NCBI GenBank assembly: GCA_029851415.1
Contig: CM056743.1
Span: 29,338,405 to 29,402,404 of the forward strand
Direction of reading: 5' to 3'
DNA: 64,000 bases
DNA from: Eretmocerus hayati
Taxonomy: Eukaryota; Arthropoda; Insecta; Hymenoptera; Aphelinidae
Shown: positions 1 to 8,139 of the stretch, in pieces
Numbering within the stretch: position 1 is the first letter of the stretch
How the letters are laid out: every line of letters begins with the position of its first letter
The notes under the pieces: model-generated
Told to the model about the DNA's origin: nothing
The model's database searches: none
What the model saw: the letters and a program-made list of their open reading frames with translations, nothing else
Translations under genes and position numbers: made by a program

Positions 1-212
1 GGTTATAACGACTATGAATACCAATGTTAGTCTTTCTGACACTTCCAAAAAAAGTCCCCAAATCATGAACAAAAAAGTGCAAACACACCAGCAATACTTC
101 TACTGAAACCATTGTATTCAAGTCTGAAACCACTGTATCCGCATCCTACATCTTCAAAATACCAGAATAAATCACAATAAAATCACCACACAAAGAAAAA
201 AAACAAACTTAC

Positions 213-476
213 AAATCCATATCCTCTGCTTTTGCCCGTTTGTCTATCTGTGATAACAACAGCCTCTTCAATATCACCATAAACATTGAAATGCTCCCTA
301 AGGCTTTTGTCTGTTGTGTGATAAGGTAGACCTCCAACAAATAATTTTGTCCACGTTGTATCTTTTTGTTGTGGTGTTGCACCAGCTAAAGCAGCACCAA
401 GACCAGCCGTTACCAGGTCCTCGGGTCCAGGCGCGCCAACGGCTGCGCCCAGGCCCGCGGCGCCCGGCATCAGCAT
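213..476 (-). CDS. RBM24: RBM24/RBM38-type RNA-binding protein, first coding exon (partial)
   Basis: This exon encodes the N-terminal 88 residues of an RRM protein of the RBM24/RBM38 (SEB-4) family, which binds U/GU-rich mRNA elements and controls splicing and mRNA stability. A Gly/Ala-rich leader (about residues 1-35) is followed by the start of the RRM: RNP2 (KLFVGGL, residues 44-50) and the family signature [13 protein letters not shown]. The exon stops inside RNP1 (SRGYGF), where a consensus donor gtaagt (minus strand, bases 207-212) interrupts the motif; family members continue with V-T. I chose the ATG at 474-476 because it is the first in-frame ATG. The frame stays open upstream, so a longer or alternative N-terminus is possible. 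The rest of the gene lies off the left edge. Identity is firm at family level; RBM24 versus RBM38 cannot be separated from this exon. Confidence 0.9.
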
Positions 477-2136
477 CCTCAAAAGTTCGCTACCTATTGC
501 GCCGGTTTCACAAACACTTGTAACCGAAATATTGCTTGAGCGCTTGTAAAGCGCTCTCCAAAAAGTTTTTAGTGACGAAGATATACTAGTTTTTGAGAAT
601 ATCTAGTCACTACGTAGATTTGAAGCTGGTATCACTGTGCAGGTTGCAGAGAGACTGAAGTTCTTGGGAATAAAGTTGGCGATGATGAAGGCACTCAGTT
701 GGTGTAGATTAGCATCAGCATGCGCGAGTCGATTTCTGAAACATCAATTGGGAAAGCTTGATTATTTTACTGTGGAATAATTTTTCTTATTGTATTGAAT
801 TGTAATGCAGATTCGGGGTTCTAAATCATAGTTAACCACTGTATTATTATTTTAGGGACTGGGATTTTATTATTTTTTGTGGAACGCTGACCATCTTCTA
901 CCGCATATTTTAAAAGGGTGCAACATATATTGATGGAATATATTACAGTTTGCAATGAGCACCCCTCAAATTAACCTACACAGATATGATTTCAATATTA
1001 GAAATAATGCATGACTGACTGAAGATACAAATCCTCTCGAGATGATTCCATCGCAGAATGTGGTTGGATCAATAAAAATTAGTCGATCGGTTTTTCCTGA
1101 CGATTTCATTCTTGCACAATTTGGGCATAATTTGGCAAGGATTGAGCAAAAATAAGAGAGTCAGGAGAAACCGATTCATTTTTTTGGATTCATCATACAA
1201 TCATTTGCTAGGTAGAATCGATAATGTTTTCTTCAAAAAGTGCTAAGAATTAAGAGACTTTACTGAAAAGATGATCCAGCCACGAGATATATGATGAAAG
1301 TAAAAAAAATCTCGACCCAACATAACTAAAATTACTCTGAATCAACATCAATTCTACGTGGATAAGAGGGGGTTGAAAGGCCATTATTTGCAGTAAATTT
1401 GCATGAAATTTCTCGATAATACTAGAAAGACATCTACAACACTTGAGTTAGAAAGAAGAGAGGTAACCATCAAACACGATAAAACAAATGTGGAATAATT
1501 CATGAAGGATTTCATTTCAAGTATCTTCTAATGATATAAGTAGAGCGGTTCGGGACGTTAAAAATCTGCTTTTAACGATTCATTTCGTCGGAGTCATCTG
1601 ATTGTGAACTGTGAGTATATTAAACATCAGTTGAAAAACGTTACTGAAATCAACTGGAGCAGTTGTGGAACACTAATGTTCAAACCATGGAACATCCTTG
1701 GAACAATGAGTTGTAAGGCCAAGTTGGACTCAGATACTAATAAGGTTGGCGTTTCGGACCTCATTTTCTTCACGAGTTTTTGATCATAAAAGCGACTTTT
1801 ACACTCTCTTTCACAGCTATTTGATTAATTCCAAGTCAGTTATACAAAAAGGAGATCATCAGAATGTAGATTTTCCTGATACATTTTTGTAAAACTGGCG
1901 TCAATTCTATTTAGCAGTCATTAAACTGATGCTAATGGATCAAAAACATTAGTCCTGGGTATCATGAGTGGCAAATATTAGTTCTGGAACCTAAAAATCA
2001 ATTTTGGAGCCTTCCGTGGTCCTACGATTAATTTTCTAATGAGTGTTCAAAATTTGAGAAAGTGTTGAAAATTACTCCGCACTTCAAGATATACTCCCAA
2101 TTCACACTCTCCTTATTTCTCATCTCTTTTTTTCAG
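477..2136. other. Non-coding interval between the RBM24 exon and the secreted-protein gene
   Basis: I see no supportable gene here. It holds the divergent upstream regions of the minus-strand RBM24 exon and the plus-strand gene at 2189. A polypyrimidine tract followed by CAG at 2134-2136 looks like a splice acceptor, suggesting that the gene at 2189 has a non-coding first exon somewhere in this interval. Confidence 0.5.
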
Positions 2137-2188
2137 TTGGCAACGAAGCATCTTGTGAACGACGGTTAAAATTTCAAGGTTGGCTGGA

Positions 2189-3391
2189 ATGAATTCAATC
2201 CTGATAGGCTCGCTCTATTTGAATTCGATATTGGGTACCATATCATCATCTAACACAAAATTAAAAACTCTAACAAAACACATTCATATTGAACCTGGCA
2301 CATATTTATTGGCATCTTCAGTACATGAGACGTCGGTATCGTACGTGACATGCACAAATTTGAATCAAACATTCGGAAGAAGCTGTAATCTAACGATCGA
2401 TGTATTAGACGATGGTTCAGTCTCAAGAGTATGTGGTATCCCATTTGATATTGATCAAAACCATTACTTGGAAGTTTTTCCAAAAGTATTTTCCTTTGGA
2501 GACGGAGAAACAATTTTAGTATGGTTTGAGATCCATAGAATTGATTTATCTTTGAGTTTGAGACTGTATTTTCGCGCATCAGGCGGTTGCAGAATGTCAA
2601 CAAACACAATCGCTCTGGGTAATCCTGATTCCAATACTAATGATATTTTAGAAAATATGCTGATAATACCAAGCTTAGACAGTTATGAGATCATCTACAA
2701 GGACATAAAAACGTGCCGAGAATATTGCTATACAATTTTCAACAAAGAGGCTGGCAAACTCTCTGGACCACATGAACTAAGCCAATTGCAGGACAGAACT
2801 AGACTACTCAAATTTTCTGCCCGTCTTGGTACCGAAACTTTAGGTACTGGACATTGTTTTATCATGACATCTGAAGAACCATTGGAAGCAGTTTCAATTC
2901 TGGATAAGCAAGTGAAGCAGCTAATTGATACAGAGAAGAATCATGCCCATAGTCTAAGAATCTCTACGGCTCACTCAAAATTAAGTATCTGTAAGCAAGA
3001 AACTAGAGAAAGCCAATTTCTCAATTGCACGCAAAAAGATTTTCAAAATGACCTTCAAACATGGTATAATTTGACATTTGATACGAAATTTGGAGATACA
3101 ATCGTTTACAACACGGCGGAAGGAGGATTCTTGGTGTTGAACAGTAGAAAAATTGTATCTGATAAAGAGAATGACGGTTTCAAAATTTTCTTGACGCAGT
3201 TTGGTCCTCAGCGACAACTTCAGTTCAGTGTTGAAACCTTCGCTTTCAAATGTGAAAATCGTCCAATTCGCATACGAGCACAAATTTGGGAGAACGATGC
3301 GGGTGGATATTGTACATCCTTGTTTGAACAGTCGGATGAGTCGCGTTTCAGCATTTCTTGCTTACCAAAAACTATGAAAGATCCATTATGA
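2189..3391 (+). CDS. Unrecognised, probably secreted cysteine-containing protein (family member 1)
   Basis: This 400-residue ORF is uninterrupted and is not a family I can name. The N-terminus (MNSILIGSLYLNSILG) is a weak signal-peptide-like hydrophobic run; several N-x-S/T sites and spaced cysteines follow, fitting an extracellular protein. By eye it is a distant relative of the two minus-strand proteins at 50059 and 53072. It shares the order of a central W/F-rich strand region, a C-x(3)-C pair near residues 170-180, and a C-terminal S-I-S-C-L-P-K block that matches SACMPK and SVCFPR in those proteins. I used the ATG at 2189, because the slightly longer frame needs a TTG start. A 5' UTR intron acceptor is likely at 2134-2136. 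An AATAAA at 3778-3783 could be the poly(A) signal. The Penelope-like element begins about 0.5 kb downstream. Confidence 0.75.
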   Translation: MNSILIGSLYLNSILGTISSSNTKLKTLTKHIHIEPGTYLLASSVHETSVSYVTCTNLNQTFGRSCNLTIDVLDDGSVSRVCGIPFDIDQNHYLEVFPKVFSFGDGETILVWFEIHRIDLSLSLRLYFRASGGCRMSTNTIALGNPDSNTNDILENMLIIPSLDSYEIIYKDIKTCREYCYTIFNKEAGKLSGPHELSQLQDRTRLLKFSARLGTETLGTGHCFIMTSEEPLEAVSILDKQVKQLIDTEKNHAHSLRISTAHSKLSICKQETRESQFLNCTQKDFQNDLQTWYNLTFDTKFGDTIVYNTAEGGFLVLNSRKIVSDKENDGFKIFLTQFGPQRQLQFSVETFAFKCENRPIRIRAQIWENDAGGYCTSLFEQSDESRFSISCLPKTMKDPL

Positions 3392-3804
3392 TTCTTGGAT
3401 TGCCAATATTGCTTTGTGAGACAAAAAAGAATGAGAAAAAATCACTCATGATTATATTCCGTCTATAATGGCTAATTTCCTGTGTGCACACATCTTCATC
3501 TTTCTTGAGATAACAGTATGAGAAAAATCATGAAATGTATCGGAGAAACCAGACTATTTGAAAAGATTAGTTGGGGTGCTCCCGAGGGTGCTTCCAAATC
3601 ATACACTTATTGAACATAGATTCGCCAGAAATTTTAAAAAGGATTCTTAAAGGAACGTGAAGAGGTTCAGGATTACTCTGACAACCTAGAATGGTATCGA
3701 CTGGTTTTTGAGACGACAGAGGACAAACAACTTTTCAAGATTTTTGCGAAATATATGTTGGGCGATGAGTTTAGATCAATAAACCTCAAGAACATGGTGT
3801 ATTT
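3392..3804. other. 3' flank of the secreted-protein gene
   Basis: No second gene is visible. It probably holds the 3' UTR of the upstream gene, with a candidate AATAAA at 3778-3783. Confidence 0.4.
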
Positions 3805-3884
3805 ATCTGTCTGTGTAATTCAGCGACCCAATTTTCCAAAATCAACTCTGGAATCAAAATCATGAATGGCTCATAATAGATAAT
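3805..3884 (+). repeat. 80-bp direct repeat, left copy, flanking the Penelope-like element
   Basis: These 80 bases recur in the same orientation at 8060-8139 with a single substitution (A versus G in CCAARATC). The two copies bracket the whole retroelement and are best read as a very long target-site duplication or other insertion-associated duplication. Confidence 0.85.
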
Positions 3885-4065
3885 GAATGTCTATACTCTA
3901 ATGCTTTCTTTGGACCAGTGCGTGTATGTTTCTTCACATATACATGTACAACGTTTCGAGTATCTTCATATACTCTTCTTCAGGTGCAAAAAACGGGGGG
4001 GGGGGATTATGATGTGGGAACTTATATTTAATGATTATAGCTATAACTTATCCGGTGATGGAAAT
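3882..4065 (+). repeat. Left arm of the Penelope-element inverted repeat
   Basis: These 184 bases are nearly identical to the reverse complement of 7797-7978. The arm carries the likely start codons of the ORF and an 11-base G run (3995-4005) that is only 9 bases long in the other arm. Confidence 0.9.
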
Positions 4066-6051
4066 AATCAAGCTTTGAGACCTTCCAAATCTGACATTCT
4101 TAACATCCTGAAAAATATAGAGAATACAATCAATCCCTATAATCCTAGTATTTACTTTGACATAGATGCCCGAGAAAGGAATGTCATTCGAAATGAAGTT
4201 CTTAAATGTGCCTATCATTTCAATCCAAACAAAACTCCGATCACGGAACACGAACGATCAATTGAAATTAGTAAGAGACATGTTAGTAAATTCATCTCTG
4301 ATAATCCTGATATTCTGATCACGAAATCTGACAAAGGGAACAAAACGGTTCTGATAAATAGAGAAGAGTACATCAACAAAATGAAAGATAACCTCCAGGA
4401 CCCAAAATATTATGAAAAAGTCAATAGGAACCCATTGACCACCATGATCTTTAATCTTAAACAATTCATGAAGAAAGTAAATCCAGCTCAAACGGATATC
4501 AAAAGCAGGAAAGAAAGAGCGAAAAATAATAAAATCAACATTGATGTAGAGAACAAACATATTGCCAGAGCTTACGGTTTGGTTAAAGCACACAAAGAAA
4601 ATTTTCCTCTCAGAATCATAGTTTCCGCGATTGATTCCCCGTTACATGAATTTTCCAAATTACTTAAATCAGCAATTACACGAGGTTGTCCGAAACCGAA
4701 AAGCCATATCAAAGACAGTTGGACCTTCAAACGGATGTTGAAAGATATCATCATTCCACAAGGTTGGATTTTTGTTAAACTTGATGTTCAATCAATGTTC
4801 ACGAATATTTCTCTTGAACTTATTCTCAGAGCCATTGACAAACGTTGGAACGATATTGAAAATCACACCTCATTAAATAAAGAGGAATTTATGGAAGCTG
4901 TAACATTGGTCTTCGATAATGCATTCATCCAATTTGACAATGAATTTTATAGACAAATCCTTGGTGCATCAATGGGTCTACCGTTATCTCCTATAGTTTG
5001 TGATTTGGTTTTAGAAGATGCTGAAAAAGAATGTTTGAGGTCCATCCATGAAAAGTACAACTGGGATCCGATAATTTTCAACAGATTTGTAGACGATATT
5101 TTTGCTATTATACCTGAAAATCAGGTTGACAACTTTGTCAATGAATTCAACAAATACAACATTAACCTCAAGTTTACCATTGAAATAGAGGAAAATCACG
5201 AATTACCGTTTCTGGATATGCTCATGATTAACGACAACGGGAAACTAATCACTGATTGGTACCAGAAGCCTACGCAAAGCTTGACATACTTGAATTTTAA
5301 TGCTCACAACCCCATAACCCAAAAGAAAGCTACAATATACAATCTCGTAGACAGAGGTATAAAACTTGCTCACCAAAAATTCCATGCAAAAAATCTCATT
5401 AGAATCAGAGACCTATTGATAAAAAATGATTACCCAAGGAAATTTATTGCCAAGCACATCTCTTTGCGGACACAAAAAATTAGGAATCAAGAATCACAGA
5501 ATGAAAATGATAATGCCCAAGAAAATATACAGAACATTTTTTTCAGTAGGGAAACCAAAGTTGTGATTCCATTCATCAAAAATTTTTCAGAAAGGATTAA
5601 GCGAATCCTTTCAAAACATGATATTATGACAATTTTCAAGTCGAATAACAAATTTAATAAGTATATTAATTTAGGTAAAGATAAAATAGAGCATGGCAGG
5701 AAAACTCATGTGGTATACCAATTAGATTGTTTAAATTGCTCAAAAAAGTATATTGGACAAACTACACAGTTCTTGAGGAAAAGAGTCCTACAACATAAGA
5801 ATAATATCAACAGCCGAACCCAACAACCGAATGTTCTCACACTCCACAGACTCGAGGATGGACATGAGTTCGACTGGGAAAATCCAAAAATTCTGGACAC
5901 TGAACATCACTATAATAAGCGCCTGATCTCTGAGATGTTTCAGATCCAATTGGAAGATAACAGTTTGAATATTAGGGAAGATACAAAGAAATTGAATTCG
6001 CTGTACAAAAACTTCTTCATAGATTTCCATATTCAGAAGAAATTCAAGTAA
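4009..6051 (+). CDS. Penelope-like reverse transcriptase / GIY-YIG endonuclease
   Basis: This is a 680-residue protein of the Penelope-like element, which copies its RNA onto nicked DNA. Visible blocks in order are: the family's DKG motif (ITKSDKGNK, about residue 107), YGLVKAHK...RIIVS, RT motif A (FVKLDVQSMF, near 258), motif B (GASMGLPLSP, near 320), motif C (RFVDDIF, near 361, an F-V-D-D variant of YxDD), and the LPFLD...YQKPT block typical of this group. The C-terminal GIY-YIG domain has VVYQLDC and KKYIGQT (about 566-584), the downstream Arg (RKR) and the Glu (SEM). No stop or frameshift interrupts it. The frame opens at an ATG at 3883, but that codon straddles the flanking repeat, so I prefer the ATGs at 4009/4012. 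It may still encode a working enzyme. Confidence 0.92.
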   Translation: MMWELIFNDYSYNLSGDGNNQALRPSKSDILNILKNIENTINPYNPSIYFDIDARERNVIRNEVLKCAYHFNPNKTPITEHERSIEISKRHVSKFISDNPDILITKSDKGNKTVLINREEYINKMKDNLQDPKYYEKVNRNPLTTMIFNLKQFMKKVNPAQTDIKSRKERAKNNKINIDVENKHIARAYGLVKAHKENFPLRIIVSAIDSPLHEFSKLLKSAITRGCPKPKSHIKDSWTFKRMLKDIIIPQGWIFVKLDVQSMFTNISLELILRAIDKRWNDIENHTSLNKEEFMEAVTLVFDNAFIQFDNEFYRQILGASMGLPLSPIVCDLVLEDAEKECLRSIHEKYNWDPIIFNRFVDDIFAIIPENQVDNFVNEFNKYNINLKFTIEIEENHELPFLDMLMINDNGKLITDWYQKPTQSLTYLNFNAHNPITQKKATIYNLVDRGIKLAHQKFHAKNLIRIRDLLIKNDYPRKFIAKHISLRTQKIRNQESQNENDNAQENIQNIFFSRETKVVIPFIKNFSERIKRILSKHDIMTIFKSNNKFNKYINLGKDKIEHGRKTHVVYQLDCLNCSKKYIGQTTQFLRKRVLQHKNNINSRTQQPNVLTLHRLEDGHEFDWENPKILDTEHHYNKRLISEMFQIQLEDNSLNIREDTKKLNSLYKNFFIDFHIQKKFK

Positions 6052-6201
6052 AACGATCGGTATAGTCTCTCAGTTAGACCATCTAGGATAGCTTGTCAAT
6101 TCAACAAAAAATAGATGAGAGACTACCGAAGAAAATGAGAGAGTCCCTTTCCTTCCTTTCTCCCTTCCCCTGTTCAAGCAGCTCGTTCGGAATATGTGCA
6201 A

Positions 6202-6417
6202 CATAAATGAGTGACAGTTCATGAAACTTAAGGAGAGTGTTAGTGAAATTTTGAGGATTACAGTGTCAACTGGTGATCGAAATGTGGTGCAAAATTGGTA
6301 ATGTTCAACATAAATATAAATGAGTGACTGTTTGTGAAACTTAAGGAGAGTGTTGGTAAAAATTTTTTGAGGATTACAGTTAACTGGTGATTGAAATGTA
6401 GTGCAAAATTGGTAATT
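6202..6417 (+). repeat. Two tandem copies of a roughly 110-bp unit in the retroelement tail
   Basis: The unit beginning ATAAATGAGTGAC at 6202 repeats at 6316 with small substitutions and indels. It lies just after the retroelement ORF, in its presumed 3' untranslated region. Confidence 0.75.
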
Positions 6418-6695
6418 GATTTGTGATTTGTTTGGTAAGATTAGAACCGTACCAGTGTTGACGTGATTATGACCTTGTTAATGTTTGTCAGTGCTATACA
6501 CAAGTGGTTGGGGAGTAAGGGTATTCCATAAGGTCAGTTTCAAAATTTTTGTGCCTTTTCCCTTTTCTCGTGCTCATGCTGAGTAAGTATGTTTCGTGGA
6601 GAGACTTTACTCAAATTCACTCGCTCAATTTCCTATGTGAAAGTGAATTAGCTACATCCCAGTCTTTCCCACTCCAATTTTCATCACGTCATTTG

Positions 6696-6801
6696 TCGAG
6701 GGTGAATTTTCCATACCCTGAAGTGTCCATAATTTTCAATTCATTCCTTCGAGTGTAAATTTTCCATGCCCTGAAGTGTCCATAATTTTCAATTCATTCC
6801 T
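6696..6801 (+). repeat. Two tandem 53-bp units in the retroelement tail
   Basis: The unit beginning TCGAGGGTGAATTTTCC at 6696 repeats at 6749 with three or so substitutions. Confidence 0.8.
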
Positions 6802-7246
6802 TTCCACAAATTTTTTTATTTCGCTTGAGTTGTATATCAGGCCCGGGTAGTACAGGCATATTTTTTTTTCCGAAATGTTAAATATTTGAAAGTGCAGCGA
6901 TAGGTTAATTCGACTTGAGTGACAAAGTCCAGTGTCCGGGTTAACAATAACAAAGTGAAAGTGATTTGTTTTGCTCATTAAAGTACAGTGTCCGTATTAA
7001 ACAGTGAGAAGATTATATATTTTTTCAGAATTAGTTTATCCTTGGATGGATATTCAGTGGTCAGCCTGGAAATACAGTGTATTCGAAAGTGTGTGAGTTC
7101 TTGAAATCTATAGACACACCCCCCTCTCCCCCCCCCCCACCTTGCATCTCTCTCCTTTGCATTTTTTGAAATGAATAAATTTTATTTTATTTTATATTTT
7201 TTTTTCATTTAGCTCAAAAGTCTTTTCACATTTTCTGTAACTTTGC

Positions 7247-7280
7247 TTATATAAACCTCGTGCTTTAACTGCACTCAGCC
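7247..7280 (+). promoter_or_regulatory. TATA box plus initiator-like pair in the retroelement tail
   Basis: TTATATAAA at 7247-7255 is followed about 26 bases later by CACTCAG, a spacing usual for insect TATA/initiator core promoters. It could drive a copy located downstream in a tandem, or be a chance match in AT-rich DNA. Confidence 0.3.
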
Positions 7281-7796
7281 AACGTCAGCGTGAATAACTG
7301 TCGTTGGTATATTTGACTTTAAGAGAGCCGCACCACCAAGAGAAACAGTGAGAGGAACCTGCACGAGGCGGTTGATTTAAACTTTATGATCGGACGGATA
7401 TAGTTACACTTCCTCATGATATGCATCCTCCCCCTTTTTTCAATTCGGATCTACGTCTGTTATATCGGCAACTTATAGGGTAAAGCAAGAACAAATGTCT
7501 TGAAATCAGTACGGCGACAGAGCCCGACAAGAGCACTGGTCTCTGTATTTATTTCACATTCAAACCGACGGTTTACAATCAAATCTAAACACTCAACCTT
7601 TCGACACATATCTCTTGGAAAACGAATAGTGTGGTGTTGTGGATTGTCTTGTTTGTGTGATGTGACCCGTGCGATGGACCAGCTCTCCAATCAACATTTC
7701 CACCCTATCACAATTTCGGCTGAATTTGGTTTTACTGCCAATGAATGCTGAGATTTTCAGGAGTTTTCACTGCCGGGGAAATCACAAGCAGATCAC

Positions 7797-7978
7797 ATTT
7801 CCATCACCGGATAAGTTATAGCTATAATCATTAAATATAAGTTCCCACATCATAATCCCCCCCCCGTTTTTTGCACCTGAAGAAGAGTATATGAAGATAC
7901 TCGAAACGTTGTACATGTATATGTGAAGAAACATACACGCACTGGTCCAAAGAAAGCATTAGAGTATAGACATTCATT
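7797..7978 (-). repeat. Right arm of the Penelope-element inverted repeat
   Basis: This is the reverse complement of 3882-4065, including the first coding bases of the retroelement ORF. After the shared end (…GGTGATGGAAAT) the two arms diverge abruptly, so this is a partial inverted copy and not a long palindrome. Confidence 0.9.
7877..7914 (+). ncRNA. Degenerate hammerhead-ribozyme-like motif in the Penelope terminal repeat
   Basis: The core reads CTGAAGA (7877-7883), then a perfect 6-bp stem II GAGTAT/ATACTC (7885-7890 with 7897-7902), then GAAAC (7903-7907) and GTTGTAC. This is the order of a type I hammerhead, a motif known in Penelope-like elements. An extra A (7884) sits between the core and stem II, and stem I is weak, so activity is doubtful. 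The same motif lies on the minus strand of the left arm (about 3946-3985). Confidence 0.4.
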
Positions 7979-8059
7979 CGTGTTGCTTCTGGACATTAGA
8001 GTCAAACATTCTGTATAATAGATAATGATTTTTTCCAAATGTATCTACTATCGCTAAAA

Positions 8060-8139
8060 ATCTGTCTGTGTAATTCAGCGACCCAATTTTCCAAGATCAA
8101 CTCTGGAATCAAAATCATGAATGGCTCATAATAGATAAT
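8060..8139 (+). repeat. 80-bp direct repeat, right copy, flanking the Penelope-like element
   Basis: Matches 3805-3884 with one substitution; see the left copy. Confidence 0.85.

Larger units (their letters stand above)
3885..8059 (+). mobile_element. Penelope-like retroelement with intact ORF
   Basis: The element is bounded by the 80-bp direct repeats. It holds one long ORF with reverse transcriptase and GIY-YIG endonuclease domains, then about 1.7 kb of non-coding tail (6052-7796) with two small tandem duplications and a TATA/initiator-like pair. A 182-bp inverted copy of its own 5' end (7797-7978) lies near the right end. Penelope-like elements are known for terminal repeats in direct or inverted arrangement and for ORFs that begin inside the repeat; this layout fits. 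The intact frame and near-identical flanking repeats suggest a fairly recent insertion. The stretch 7979-8059 is not explained by the inverted repeat. Confidence 0.85.

Noticed and set aside
183..482. 99-codon frame over the RBM24 exon as given by its open limits
   Set aside because: It starts at a TTG and reads through the gtaagt donor into intron; the exon is 213-476.
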